Assembly (NCBI GenBank): GCA_002104935.1
Contig: MCGT01000004.1
Coordinates: 310,001-374,000, forward strand
DNA length: 64,000 nucleotides
Source of the DNA: Hesseltinella vesiculosa
Lineage: Eukaryota; Mucoromycota; Mucoromycetes; Mucorales; Cunninghamellaceae
Direction: 5' to 3'
Shown here: piece after piece, positions 22,390 to 34,699 of the stretch
Layout of the letters: every line of letters begins with the position of its first letter
How positions within the stretch are numbered: the stretch's first letter is position 1
Position numbers and translations under genes: made by a program
The notes under the pieces: model-generated
Database searches by the model: none
Seen by the model: the letters and a program-made list of their open reading frames with translations, nothing else
What the model was told of the DNA's origin: nothing

Positions 22390-23455
22390 TCATGAATTTG
22401 CACATTTGATCGAAATTACACATCGATGCAATGACTCAAAAGGACTACGATCCATTTGCTTTTTTTTTTTTTTTTTTTTTTTTTTTTCAAATTGAAGAAA
22501 TCGGGTTGACAAATTCAATCAACGCACTGTGCCGTAAACACTTGGGCTCTCTCTAATACAGTATTTCCCCAAGGTTCCTATACAGGTATTAAACGGTGAT
22601 AGTTCATGATAGCTAAATCATAGATTAGCACTTGCAATCATAACTATATGATTTTGTCAACTGTAAATGATGATCCGTCGTGATGTCCCTGAATTTACGT
22701 TTTCCTACCAAGAAGGCTGTCTCCAACAATTGTCTCTTTGGCTTTGATGCTCCTCGACGATTGTTCAGTCGATCCATATAACATGACCATACATGGACTC
22801 TTTGTTTCGCCATTTATCCAGCACTTGTAAGAATGTGAAACGAAACGTTGAAGTAACTTCTCTCAGGCTTCTGTAATTCTTGTTGATAACGTGTCTTCCT
22901 GTAAAAACCTCTGGCGCCGTGAGGGATTGGCTTTTTGTGGGTATTTGCGGTTTAAAAACCCTCAGTTTGCAGGGAAAATGAGGGTTTTCTGAAGGAACCC
23001 TCAAAAAACCCTGAAAAACCTTGTGGGAACCCGCTGATTTTTTCCACTGTGCTGCATTGCTATTTAAATTTCCCTCGAAGGTTGATATAAAAAATGGCAC
23101 GTTTCTTGTTTCTTTCAAATTCGGACTATACCCTGGTTTCAGACCCCGCCTTGCTTTTTCCAACTTTGACGTTTTTCACGCGTGTCATACGGGTTCTGTT
23201 TGCAACATCACAATTTTTTTTGTCAAAATGAGCGCACTGTGTTCGTAAAACAACATGCCCTGGCTTAATCAAAATGGTTTTGATTACCTTTTTTGACATA
23301 CGAGCGCAAGCTATGGCTGTGACTGAAAGCATGGTGTTTCTGAATGGTGGATACCTAATGTATGGATGCCCTTCCCGTTAAAACAGATTTGACGTGATGA
23401 TTTAATAACACTTGTCTCAAAATCTAGCTTGTAAGGTAGTCATATGTTCGAGATT
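22390..23455. other. intergenic/relic region with poly(T) and CCCTCA hairpin motifs
   Basis: It contains a T26-type run at 22461-22487 and a cluster near 22960-23030 where aaaaccctca and tgagggtttt form an inverted pair, with a further ccctcaaaaaaccctgaaaaacc next to it. Minus-strand frames at 22625-22813 and 22765-23163 overlap in two registers and show no domain, so I call no gene. The left part is the 5' flank of the relic at 22389. Confidence 0.35.
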
Positions 23456-24820
23456 CTATTCGATTCGACCTTTGACCAACAATGCATCGATAACAGCCAT
23501 GATAGTCCATTTGCGATTTTCTGCTTCAGGGAATACCAAGGAACGGTTTGAATAGAAGACCTAGGAGATGAAAAATAGGGTTAAGACAAGCTGCAACTAT
23601 GTCTTTCTTTGTGAGGTGGGGGGTTTCTTTAGCTTTTTACCTCATCGTCTACTTCTTCTTGCTTGCGAGGAAGACAATGCATAAAAGCCCAGTCAGGTTT
23701 GGCTCCAGCCTTGTTCACCATGTCCATTGTAACCTGGTAACCCGCAAAGTCGCTCAGACGCGTGGCCTTTTCTTCTTCTTGTCCCATACTGATCCAAGTG
23801 TCAGTGACGACAATGTCGGCGTCCTTGATGGCGACTTGGGGGTCGTTGGTGAAGGTGAGCTCGGCTTTGGTCTTCTCGCTATCTTTTATGGCAATGTCGA
23901 TGACATCCTGGTCGCATTCGTAACCAATAGGACAAGCGGCGGACAGGTTGATCCCCAGTTTAGGGAAAGACACGAGCATTTCCTGCAAAATGTTATTGCC
24001 GTCGCCCACCCATGCCACTTTTAGGCCAGACAAAGTTTCTCGAGGGTGTTGTTGATGAGCAGTGTACTGATCCTTGACACCTTGCTGTCGGTGATGGATG
24101 TGCTCATGTAAAGTCATCAGATCAGCGAGGATTTGAGTAGGGTGGTATTTCGCGGACAGGGCATTGATCACCGGCACGTTCGATTCTTTGGCCAAGAGCT
24201 AGAGGGGAATATCATGAGCGTCTACTTCTTCAATGTCATTATCTGCATTTTCTCTGTTGGCCTTACCTCAATTTCCGCATGCTCGCCCACACGGGCCATA
24301 ATCCCGTCTACCATGGAGCTGATCACTCGAGAGGTGTCCGTCAAACTTTCATTGGTGCCTAATTGAATATCTCGGGACCCCAAGAACATGGCGTGTCCAC
24401 CTGCAGTGAAATATAAATGTGGTTAGTCGTATCCTGTGAACCGTTGGAGCAGTAACGAGCAACAGGTTATTCTTTTTTCTCTTTCATTGGAGCGAGCGTT
24501 TTACCTAGGTAGGCCATGGAAGTTTCGGTGGCAACGCGAGTTCGGGTTGAGAGTTTAGAAAACAGCAAGGCTAAGGTCTTTCCAGCTAATGGGGCTTGAG
24601 CTTGAGGAGCAGGATGCTGGTATTTGGATTGCACTTTGAGTTGAATAGCGCGATCAACGAGATTAAGCAGCTGATCGGCAGAGTAATCAGCAGTGGTGAT
24701 AAAATGGTTAGGTGCCGGCGTCAACGTGGAAAACGAAAAGGATGCAGCTGCCCGTAATGGATAATGCTGTTGAGAGGCTTTCTTGAATGTTGCCTTGAAT
24801 GGTTGTAAGAGGGTTGCCAT
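23456..24820 (-). CDS. ARG3: ornithine carbamoyltransferase, mitochondrial
   Basis: Four exons (24820-24505, 24400-24267, 24198-23641, 23560-23456) give 370 residues. It makes citrulline from ornithine and carbamoyl phosphate in arginine synthesis. The carbamoyl-phosphate motif appears as FSKLSTRTR, with GGHAMFLG across the first splice. The carbamoyl-phosphate/ornithine hinge Q-P-xx-DL region appears as [23 protein letters not shown] and the ornithine-site HCLPR are present. The N-terminus ([17 protein letters not shown]) is basic and hydroxylated, a typical mitochondrial presequence. Length fits fungal Arg3. The start is the first ATG; a preceding TTG in frame is not used. Confidence 0.93.
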
Positions 24821-25820
24821 TTCGAATAACAAAAAAAATATAGAAACAATGAATAAAGGGTGAGGGGGGGTTTAAGTATTATTTTTTTTTTTTTTCGCTC
24901 TGACTCATTTTTGGGTCATCATTCAAACACCGCTGCTTCCTGCATTTTGACTCATGGTTGATCTAACAGTTTTTTTCCTCCATGAACGGATTTCTCCCCA
25001 TGCACTCATTGCTATTCTTCGATGCTGAGCGACTTGAGGCTTTTTACACAGTAACCATCCGAGTACTGCAAAGTCTGGCAAATGTTGTCGGCGTTTGGAT
25101 TTTGGCTGGTTGACTGGTTTTCACCCATTGCTCTGTTTTTTTGGCGACAATGCCGTTTCTTCACGTCGCTCCTTTTCTTTCTATTCTTTTTTTAAAAAAA
25201 GGCAAGAGGATCATCGACGGACCACTTTGAAAATTCGTTCACGGCCTCTTGGAATTTGCTCATGCCTCTATCGATTTGTCTCAAATTTTACGAAAAGGCA
25301 GAAACGGATGAGAAATGAGATTGTGGCACAAACCCTGAGTCCGATGTGATGCAATGCTAGAAGAATAACAAATTATGACTACTCAGTTATTTTGTCAGGA
25401 TGACGCTCTATGTTGAGAGCACTAGTTTTGCTCCCACTTAACCGACAGATTTGTGTTTTTACCCAACGTCACTACACATAGCCCACCAGTTTTACTTTTG
25501 GCTACCCTTCAAGCTAGTGTCAGCTAATAGAACGGAGATCGAATCTTGGTTGGCGAAGGGGCCTACTGTGAAGTTGGCAAGTTGATCTTCGGCTGCTGGC
25601 CAGCCGCGTCGTTGAAGAGTGATCCCACGTCTACTTCAAGCTCGGGGACGAATGGTTGCTTTTTTATTTGTTTGTTTTTTTCATTTTATTTTTAAAAATA
25701 CGTGTAACGGGGCTGAAAGAGCATACCAAAGGAGAACCGCCAAGGCATGAGGGAGAGAGGGTGGGGTGGGGGAATCAAGCGGCTGACAACCACAAAAAAA
25801 CAATAGATAGCAGGCTGGAT
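24821..25820. other. intergenic, no supported gene
   Basis: About 1 kb lies between the OTC start and the AP-1 sigma stop. It has a T14 run near 24882-24895 and AT-rich spacers. Frames at 25095-25349 and 25656-25892 (+) have no recognisable domain, and the latter runs into the 3' end of the AP-1 gene on the other strand. Confidence 0.4.
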
Positions 25821-26730
25821 TTACTGAGCCTTGGGTTCGTTGCCTTCTTGGTCTTCAAACTGGTCTTGCTGGGTGATAACTCGCAAGACTGACTTCTTAC
25901 TCGTTTCTTGCATTTCGCCTGCAATGATCAATTCATCCAATATGAAGTAGGCCTATCGAAAATGTTAAATGAGCCGACTTCCTTGCGCAACCCAAATTGT
26001 TTCCTTTGCACTTTACTTTTTGGAAGTTGAAGATCAGATCCAATTCGCAGACCTGGAGAAGAGAAAAGAAAGAGAGGGAAGAAGGTGAGTTTCCCATGTG
26101 CTCCAACACGTCAGTTGTGGACACATTACGTTGCCAAAGTACCGGTCCAAAATTTCCACGTAGCGATGGATGATTTCTAGAGTGATCAGCTCGTTGTCAT
26201 CTTGGTTGATGCCCACCACAAAGAACAAACTCGCGTATCTAAACCCAATGAACTTGTTAGCCCTTTTTTTCTCGCTCTTTCCGATGACTTGCCTTCGGTA
26301 TACAATTTTCTGGTCTTGGAATGCATAGATTAAAGTCAAGGAACAAAAAGACAAATGAGTTTTCTGGCTTTTGTTCAAAGACGACGCCAAGGAATACCTT
26401 TGTATTCTAAAAAGTTGCACATTTTGACCCTCCTAGCAAGGACAAGCTGGGTTGCATCCTTTACAATCTTTGCTTTTTCTTTGGAAGGAATCGTGACGAA
26501 CCACTTGGTCAATCGCACCTTTCCTTGTCGGCTTACTAGTAACAACCAATTGATCTATGTTATGGAATCATACAAACGAAAAAGAATAATGACATGAGCT
26601 TGTTTGCTTCATCTAATTTTAAATGTTCATCTCTCTCATTTCCTAAATACGAATGCATAGTTTTTGATATTGATAGCATCAAACAATACCAATAAAGTAT
26701 TCTTTACGCCAGCTGTGTACTTACACCCAT
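25821..26730 (-). CDS. APS1: AP-1 clathrin adaptor complex, sigma subunit
   Basis: The longin-fold sigma subunit is plain: [100 protein letters not shown]. About six exons are used. The best start is ATGGGT at 26730, a six-base first coding exon before GTAAGTACACAG. It joins across an intron of about 165 nt to ATCAATTGGTTG ([13 protein letters not shown]). The protein sorts cargo between trans-Golgi and endosomes. ETSKK and the conserved loops favour AP-1 over AP-2. The start assignment is less sure than the identity. Confidence 0.85.
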
Positions 26731-26943
26731 TATGTACTGTTGAATAAAAAAAAAAGTCGAAAGAAAACGAGAAGGAGGCCAAACCGCAAATTGAAAAAAA
26801 AAAAAGGTTCACAGCCCAAACGAATTGCCGCCAAAAAAAAAGCTCCGCAAATTTATTGATCAGAGAAGATACAAGAGAGAAAGAGCAAGGGAGGGGAGGG
26901 GTATGGTGAACTGGTAGGAGTATACCTGATGGGTAGAATATTC

Positions 26944-28229
26944 CTATTTGCCAATCAGTTTCTCGGTGAAATCCCAAATCTGTGACAACAGATTGCTTCC
27001 TAGCGAGTACAAATCCAAGACAAGTTCGCCTGAAAAGTAACGAGATTGTAAGCGTCGGTGTGTTCATTATATTATTCTAGCACTGCTTACCATCTTGATC
27101 ATCAATGGTCATGGATTGCGACTTATGTTTTCGGATCAGAGTTTCCAATTGCTGTGCCTGAGCCAAGGAGAGCTGGGTCAAGCGACGCGTCAATTCGCCC
27201 ATGTTAAAATGGTCAGGCACGTCCCAAGCCTGACAGGTATCTGAATCATGCTGTTGATAATGTATGGCGTTGATTTTTTTGAGGTCGTTTGCAGAGAAAA
27301 CTTCGTCTTCGATATGCGCGCTACCAGGATGATCATCGTATTGGCTTTCGTCAGCCATCATATCCAGGTCAGGAGCATCGGAAAGAGGCGATATCTCGTT
27401 AAAGGGTTGGTGCGGTGTGAGGCCGTCGCTTCGTGGGGAAAGGACAGGTGGCGAGAGAGAGGAAGATGCTCGTGACGTGCCGCCCTGGTCATCAGCATCT
27501 TGAATCACTGGGATTTTCTTTTGAGACATTTGGGATTCCTTGCTGATCGTTTTCAGAGAGTCCAAGAACACAGCTGCTTCAACGGAAACATCCGTAAAAG
27601 TCTAATCGAATGGCGACAACACAAACAAAAAAATGCAAAAAAAAAAAAAAAAAAGAAGAGTGAGAAGGATGCCATTGGAAGCTGGGAGAGTGTGGGCTAT
27701 GATCTTACAATGGTATGAATTTCATAATAGTTGGCTTGTTTAAAGTTGAGATCAAATATAATAACTTCAGGCGGGAACAGAGCATCCATGAATTGCAGCA
27801 CAATACGCAGATCAAATTCGCCCCAGCCTTGTTCTTTTAGCACATAGGGTTCGTCCTTGAATTCTAGCCACAGCAAGTGAAAAATCAAGAAAGCAGTGAG
27901 AAACTCATTGAGCGATGCCCAACCAATCAGGCACAGCACTTACTTCGCCTTGAATTAGCAAAGGTGGGGTGTAAGATATATTCGACATGATCCAGCATGG
28001 CCTGCAATTTCCCTGGCACTTCTTTTCCATCATCAACAGCCACCAGAGTGATACGCCAATCTCGTAACGACACGCCATCTACAGTCTGTCCAGTTTGGGC
28101 CCAGTCACTTTGACATGCTATTTTGATTTTTTGAATATGGTCACCCTGCAATCACAAAACATCAGAATCAATCAGGTTGGGTATCGGCTTGATTGCTTGT
28201 TAGCATCACATCTTCTCGCCACTTACCAT
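26944..28229 (-). CDS. TAF14: YEATS-domain protein, TAF14-like
   Basis: The first coding exon is the ATG alone (28227-28229) before GTAAGTGGCG. The second begins GDHIQKIKIACQSDW. The YEATS domain follows: LRDWRITLVAVDDGKEV, VEYILHPTFANSRR, KEQGWGEFDLRIVLQF, IIFDLNFKQANYYE. A Ser/Pro/Asp-rich linker leads to a C-terminal helical ET-like domain (MGELTRRLTQLSLAQAQQLETLI, then ELVLDLYSLGSNLLSQI), ending at 26944. YEATS domains read acylated histone lysine. TAF14 belongs to TFIID, TFIIF, SWI/SNF, INO80 and NuA3 complexes in yeast. The YEATS plus ET layout fits TAF14 better than YAF9, which ends in a coiled coil. The linker is longer than in yeast. It is divergent from CSN1 with 236 bases between starts. 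Confidence 0.78.
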
Positions 28230-28465
28230 AGCAAAAAAAGAAAATGTGGTAATAGTAAGGGTGGAGCTTTGCAAACAAAGGAAGAGAGTCTAAAAAGGTG
28301 GCACGTGTAACCAACGGCACAGGGGAGAGAGGAAGAAAGAAAAATGGGACAAAGAAAAAGAGAAAGAAAGTAGTCGGCGGATTTTGAAAATATGGAGAGG
28401 AAAAGATGAGTGGGAAGCCAACGCCTCCTTTGCTTGATTCTCTTCCAATTCTTACCTAGCCGCTG
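28230..28465. promoter_or_regulatory. divergent promoter between TAF14-like gene and CSN1
   Basis: The two start codons are 236 bases apart and transcribed away from each other. The interval is purine/pyrimidine-skewed on one strand and has no clear TATA box in either direction. Confidence 0.45.
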
Positions 28466-30018
28466 ATGATGGAAGAAGGAATCAATTTTGACTTTGAGCA
28501 GTACATTAATAACTATCAAGGTAATGACTACTCTTATATCATACCAGGATGACGATTAATATTGGATTGTATGCCTGTTCTTTTTTTTTTTTGGATGCAT
28601 CTTAAGGTCGCACGCGTCTCAATCGAGCCTTTTTCATTGCTGACTCATGCCCTTCCATTGCCGTTGAGGCACTGCAGTTTGCTCTTCAGTATATTACTCA
28701 AGAAACGCACAGTATCGAGCTGTATGAAGCATGCTTGGAGAAGCTCAATTTAGCCTTGTCTCAACGTCAACAGCCTGCCATGGAACTGAACCGGCAGTGG
28801 ATGGAGACGACATCCGACAACAATAAGACTCGGCTCGCGCAGCTAGAACGAGAACTAAAGACCTACAGAAGCAACATGGTCAAAGAAAGCATACGGGTAC
28901 AGTCATCACATACTCAAGAGAACGGTTGGTTGACGTATTTTTTTTTAGGTGGCTCAAACCAAGCTGGGCGACTATTACTACGACGTTGGTAATTTGACCG
29001 AAGCCTCTCGCAACTTTACAAAGACAAGAGAATTCTGCACAACAAGCAAGAATATGCTTGACTTGTGCTTCAACATGATCAAGGTTCGTTGGAAAAAAAA
29101 AAGGCTGGTGACCACTCACTTTTTCTCGTAATACTAGGTACACATGGAAAGCGATCAACATCATCACTTGGCCTCCTATGTGGCTCGAGCTGAAGTTATC
29201 CCTCAGCTCCCTGATAAAGCGAACACCATGTCCACCTTACGATGCTACCAGGCCATTTCGACTCTTTTTACTGGTGACACCAATGCTTTTACTTCGGTGG
29301 GGCAGCTGCTCACGCAACAAGTGACGATTGAAGCAAGCGCTGTCATCAACCAAGTACTCTCAGCCAACGACGTCGCCATCTATGGTGGATTATGCGCCCT
29401 GGCCTCCATGGACCGACGGGCTTTGCAAGATCTATTGAACACAAACACTCAGTTCCGTGCTTTTTTGGAACTGGAGCCTCAAGTTCGTGAAATCATGGAA
29501 CTGTTTCAATCATCGAAATACGCCGCCTGCTTCACACTCTTAGAAACGCTAAAGGTACGCAAGAACCGAGTGTGGATGAATCCATTCATTTTTTTATATA
29601 TATTCTAGCCCACCTGGAAATTGGACATGTACCTCTCGCCTCATATTGACAGCATTATCCAGCACATTCGTGAAAAAGCCATGGTTCAATATTGTTTACC
29701 ATATTCTTCTATTGATTTGCGCAGCATGGCTCAAGCCTTCAATACCGATGTGGAAACTGTGGAGGAAGACCTGGTCCAGCTCATTGGCCAGAAAAAGAAA
29801 ATAACGGCTCGCATTGATAGCCATGACAAGGTATATAAAAAGGGTATCTGATAGAAGCTGGGCTCACCCTCTCCGATTAGATCTTATATACCAAACGCCA
29901 AAACGAGCGATCCCAAGCATTTGACCAGTCCATGAATCTAGGTGAAGAATATGAAAATGCTGCACGGTCAATTATGCTTCGAGTGAACTTGGTCAAGGCC
30001 GACATGGTGATTCGATAG
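28466..30018 (+). CDS. CSN1: COP9 signalosome subunit 1 (PCI domain)
   Basis: Six exons (28466-28520, 28607-28896, 28949-29083, 29138-29554, 29609-29830, 29881-30018) give 418 residues. Start MMEEGINFDFEQYINNYQGR, then helical TPR-like repeats (RTRLNRAFFIADSCP, KLGDYYYDVGNLTEASRNF). The PCI domain includes IYGGLCALASMDRRALQDLL, FRAFLELEPQVREIM and IDLRSMAQAFNTDVETVEEDL. The acidic-start/GRTRLNRA entry and the winged-helix end are typical of CSN1 rather than Rpn7. The COP9 signalosome removes NEDD8 from cullins. The protein is shorter at the C-terminus than animal CSN1. Confidence 0.85.
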
Positions 30019-30223
30019 GAGCACTTTTTGTATTTTGCAAGTCATAGAAAAAGTCCAAAAGTTTGCATGAATGCTCAACACGCAAGCAAAAACTCCGGCC
30101 TTTTTTTTTTTTTGTTAAAAAACGTGTGAACCCATTTCTTTCTTTCTTGATTTTTTTCCCTTACTTTTCTTTTCTTTTACTCTAACTTTATGCTATTTTA
30201 CCGTACCCCAGAGTCATTAAAGT

Positions 30224-32115
30224 ATGAATTCAGAAGCACCCATCAACTCAGTAAACTCCTTCAAAGTAATGGCAACGTACATGATGACACTCACATTGCT
30301 CATGACACCTAGGGACATGCTTTTGCCAATGCAGCCGAGGAATATGAAGAGCAGGAGCTATGGCTCCAAGCTGCACAATCTCATGAAAATGCAGCAAGTA
30401 AGCTTGCTTTAATATCCTGCATTTTTTTTTTCTGAAACAAATGTCCAACCATTTTTTTTGAAAAAGATCAATTCCAGCTGGCCTTGCAATATACTGAAGA
30501 CAACGAAGTAAGTGCAAAAGATCAACAAAGCCTTTCCCTTCGGCTTGCTTCTAACCTATCCCCTTTTTCTTACTCTTTTTTCTTTCTCTCTCTGTACCAT
30601 CTTTTGACTCGCAACTGATAATCAAAAGGCTGCCAAGACAATCAGGCTTCTGGTGGCCAATCATACAAGGAGAGCCCGAGAAATCCAGCGAAAATGGCAA
30701 AAGCTCAAAGTGGAGCAAAGGTCAACGTCAGCCACATTGGGCTCACACACGCACAATGACCCCATGATGGACCACGTCCGGCAGATGAACATGCAAGGTT
30801 TACTGGCTGCCCTGCCTCCAAACCAGGAATCGATGGCCCTGTCTGTTAAGCGTGGTGAATCTTCACAGCACGGTACCATTGGCGAATCCTATGCATTGCT
30901 GTCCCCAGTAAGAAACTTGACAAACACATTTTATTATTTGAAGTAGCAAAAAGTGGGCTGACAACGAATTTCTTGGCCGATAGCAGGAAGAAGAAGACGA
31001 CGCCTCGGATCCATTTAATCGTTTTTTAAAGGTGGTAGAGACTTTGATGGACCAACTCTCCAATCCTGTGGCTTTTGCCTCTGCCCCATTGCATGAAGAT
31101 GATATGCCAACCCCTTACCAACAACGCATGCTCGCTGGGGACCCGCCACCTACGGAGGATACCAATATCATGTCGGAATCCTTTTTCATAGTCCCTGACC
31201 ACCCTGAAACAACCACCCCGACGGTTTCAGCTCGCTTGTCCAACCACGAAGACCCTGATTTGAAAACAGAAAACACACAGCTCAAGCATCAGGTTGAGCA
31301 GTTGACTCGGCGTCTCCGTTCCTTGGAAAAGGTACAAATGAAGAAGAAAGAGCCATGCCAAAAATAGTTCTGGTCAACCGGACACGTCGTTTCCCCCTTT
31401 TTTTTTCGTGCCTCACCTTTCTTCCGTCTCGCTCAATTAGACGGCTGAAGAAAGCCACATGTTGAAAAGTAGTATCCTTCAATTCCGAAATGATGTCCAT
31501 AGACAAGCCAAACGTATCATGCAATCACACGATCCCGCCTCCTTACGTGCTTCGTCAGCAGCATTAACCAACAGCGCTATCCAATCAACCATTCACAGCC
31601 AGCCGAGACCTTCAGTTACTAATGGCACAACAACAGCGGAACTAGGTGAGCATCGCACATTGGTCTTGTCTGAGACGGAAAGTGTCCTTGAAATGAGCTC
31701 CCCTTAATCTATATCACACCACCTTTTTTTTTTTTTTTCCATTTTGTAGTAACTCGAATGAAAGATCTGGAAGATGAAAACCGGCGACTTCGGGACCAAA
31801 TTGATAAGCAGCAATTGCTGATGAATAAGTACCGAGAACGTTGGGAGAAGCTCAAAGAAAGTGCAAAGAAGCGAAGATCACAACCAGCCGAAACCGTAAG
31901 GATCATTTAGAGTTAGAAACAGGGATTTCACGGACTGGACTTTTGATTTGGTTTCTGTTTGTTTGTTATTTGACAAGGGCCTCATGGATAATAGTATTCG
32001 CCATTATACGTCTTCTAGCAGACCGCCACCTGGGCTGCTACGCACCTTGGCACAGCAATCCATACCCACTGGCCCACCTCCGTTTGCTTCAACACAGCAT
32101 CACTCAACAAGCTAG
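30224..32115 (+). CDS. MIT-domain coiled-coil protein, ATG38/NRBF2-like
   Basis: The first exon of 27 nt (MNSEAPINS) joins to GHAFANAAEEYEEQELWLQA, a helical MIT-type hairpin continuing QFQLALQYTEDNEA and TRRAREIQRKWQKLK. A disordered middle contains DPFNRFLKVVETLMDQL. Two coiled-coil blocks follow (ENTQLKHQVEQLTRRLRSLEK; LEDENRRLRDQIDKQQ), and the gene ends with a Pro/Ser-rich exon at 32115. MIT at the N-terminus with coiled coil behind is the layout of NRBF2/Atg38, the fifth subunit of autophagy PI3-kinase complex I. Sequence conservation in this family is low, so this is a layout-based call. The gene has about seven exons. Confidence 0.5.
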
Positions 32116-32439
32116 TTGATATTTTAAGGCTACTCCAATTCATTAAATGTAAAGTGGAATGTCTCACTACTTTGTTGAAATGCATCCCCTCCTATTAAAT
32201 AAATTTGCCTTTGAAACATGCACCAAACAGAAGTGCTCAATTATTTCTACATGCCACTCGGCCTCTAACAACCAAGGCTCAAAAAAAAAAAAAAAAAATT
32301 AAGCCTCAGGTCAGACATTGCAAAGCAGAGACCCTTTTTCCTTCTGTCACATTTTATTTTCTCTCTCTCTCTCTTTTCTTCTTTGTTTGTTACCAAAGTT
32401 ATCCACAAGAGCAGCAACCCCTCTTTTGAATCCTGAGAT

Positions 32440-34382
32440 ATGGACCCCTTCACCTCGTCTTCCAAATTAAGTCAGCAAAACCCTTCCGTGCTGCCCATTT
32501 CTAATGAACGTCCATGCCAACCACTCGAGTCAATCAAATTGACTTTACCATTATCACCCATATCTAGCGATGATGAAGATACAATTTGCCTCTCACCTCC
32601 TAAAAAAACCACCTTCAAGAAACGAATCGAAGCCAGCTTCAGAAAAGTTCTTAGACGTTCGTCCAAATCCAGTGCAGCGACATCCCCTACGACTGCACAA
32701 CATGATGGCGTCACTATTGGCAATAGACAGTATCAAGACGTCAATGACATTTACTTTCTTCCAAACGATAACAAGGAAATGGACCGGCTATTGAATAATG
32801 TAAGCAACAACGACTATCCCTTGTTGATTCATGCAGGCTGTTCCATTTTCGGAAACCCGATCGATGTTTCTCCATGACCCCATGGAAAGTTTTTTTCTGA
32901 CCTCCACTTTTCCATTTTTTCCTTTTTTTTTATGCAGCATTTCCTTGTCAAGTTTTGTTTCTCCTCTAATTATTCATCGCCAGTCTCACATTTGCTGCTG
33001 AAACGACCCTCAGCAAGACTCGATAGTACCACCACAGCAACCGCTGCTCAAGGAATCGCTGAGGAATTGCGGGCCAAAACCTCCGATGATGACCTACCTG
33101 ACTCCCCTGTCTACCGCCCTCCCAAGCCCTCCTTTCGCCCTCATAAGCGCCGCTCTGTCTCCCTGGATATCCCTAGAAATACTGATGCCCGCACTCTATC
33201 CCATCGTCGCAACTCATCAACCGCTTCGGCCAAGTCCTTTGATGAAGCTTTAATTGACCGGCCACGTACGCTGGACATTGCCTGTGGCAATGGCGTATGG
33301 GTTTTGGAAATGGCTCATGAATTCCCAGATGCTGATTTCTATGGTAAAAAAAAAAAAAAAAAAGAATAGAAAAAAAAAAAGAATGCCTGGGCGGGATTAA
33401 CTCGCTTTATTCTTTTCCCCTCCCAATAGGTTTTGACCTCTGTTGCAGTTATCCCATGTCAATCCGACCTGCCAACACCTTTTTTTGTGAACATGATGTG
33501 ACCAAGACGTTCCCTTATCCTGATGATTACTTTGAGTATGTGCACTTCCATGATGCTGGTCATTCCTTCCGAAAAGATCAAACAAACGTAATAGCGCAGC
33601 ATAGGGGAAAAATGGTAACTGACGGTGTTTTTTTTTTTTTTCAAAAGTTTATCCTTCAAGAGATATTTCGAGTAATGAAACCTGGTGGGTATGTGGAAAT
33701 ACGAGAACTGGACCCACACATTTATAATGCCGGCCCTGCTACTACCTCTTTGACTGGCCCTGGTAATTTTCTTTTCTCATTAGTTCTTGAGAACCATGAC
33801 TCATCAATATTATTCTCGCAAACAGAATCTGAGCCCATGAAAGCACTAAGGCATAAATATAATGTCCTCCCCTTTTGGCCCATCAACATCCAGGAAGAGC
33901 TACTCAAGCTGAACTTGGTTGATATCCGTACAAACGTGATCAACATGCCCTGTCACTGCCCCGAAGATGACCGTCTCAACAAGTTACTGCACCAATTCTG
34001 GAACGACCGCTTGATTGCCTTTGAGCGCTTCTATCTCGAGACTATGGAAAACATGACAGAGAAGTCCTTACATGCTCTGTTTAAGCAGTCTATGCATGAA
34101 TTGGAGCAATATGGCTCGCTTGGCCAATACCATATGATCGGGGCCCGAAAACCACTTTTCCCTTGTGCTCTCGTCCCTGCTTGTTTGGCCTCCTCCGTCT
34201 CCACTTTAAATACCCTGTTTTACGCTGACGTTGATCGCAGCCTCAATGCCAATAGCCCTACTCTCCCAGCCATCAAAACTACACCAGCTGTATCCCTTGA
34301 TCCATCCCCTGTTGACTCTTTAGCTGCCTCTCCCCTGGACGGCAATGTCATCTACGATTTCACCGATGGCTTCATAGAATAA
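32440..34382 (+). CDS. SAM-dependent methyltransferase with disordered N-terminus
   Basis: Exon 1 (32440-32799) codes a Ser/Pro-rich region with a basic patch (KKRIEASFRKVLRRSSKS), then GNRQYQDVNDIYFLPNDNKEM. After an intron ending ATGCAG at 32937 the frame continues HFLVKFCFSSNYSSPV. The Rossmann methyltransferase core shows motif I (LDIACGNGVWVLEMA), an acidic second strand (DADFYGFDLCC), DVTKTFPYPDDYFEYVH, and the post-motif FILQEIFRVMKPGGYVEIRE. A stretch of about 60 codons after GHSFRKDQTN is best read as an in-frame intron (GTAATAGCG...CAAAAG). Large families of such methyltransferases occur in Mucoromycota. The substrate is unknown. Confidence 0.75.
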
Positions 34383-34397
34383 ACGAGTTTTTTTTTT

Positions 34398-34699
34398 TAC
34401 TTCTTGGAATTGAAGTTCCGCTTCCATTGCATTTTTCCGTCGACCTTGAAAGCGTAAAGAAATGCGCGGCTAAAGGAAAGTGATACTGACATTTTTTTGG
34501 CATCATACCGGGTGCTTCGTCGATGTCTGAAGGGTTCATGTTGCTGCAGCTCCTCACGAAGTTGCCTCACTCTGATCTTGAGGTTATGAACAGCGAGAGT
34601 GATTGACTACAATGGATGAATGGAGGAAAAAAAAAGAAGTAAAAAGTTTTTTGTGTCACAACCCATCATTGCCAAGAAGACTCTGTAGTCAAACTGCAT
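34398..34699 (-). CDS. possible small gene, unrecognised
   Basis: The minus strand carries SITLAVHNLKIRVRQLREE then LQQHEPFRHRRSTRYDAKK and ends KMQWKRNFNSKK at 34398. It is preceded by a good acceptor (CCATTGTAG, about 34611). A short upstream frame MQFDYRVFLAMMG starts at 34699, but I could not find a donor that joins it convincingly. The product would be a short, basic, helical protein. It is convergent with the methyltransferase, 15 bases apart. Confidence 0.25.

Noticed and set aside
22765..23163. 132-codon minus-strand frame
   Set aside because: It runs through the CCCTCA repeat cluster, has no domain and conflicts with another frame at 22625-22813.
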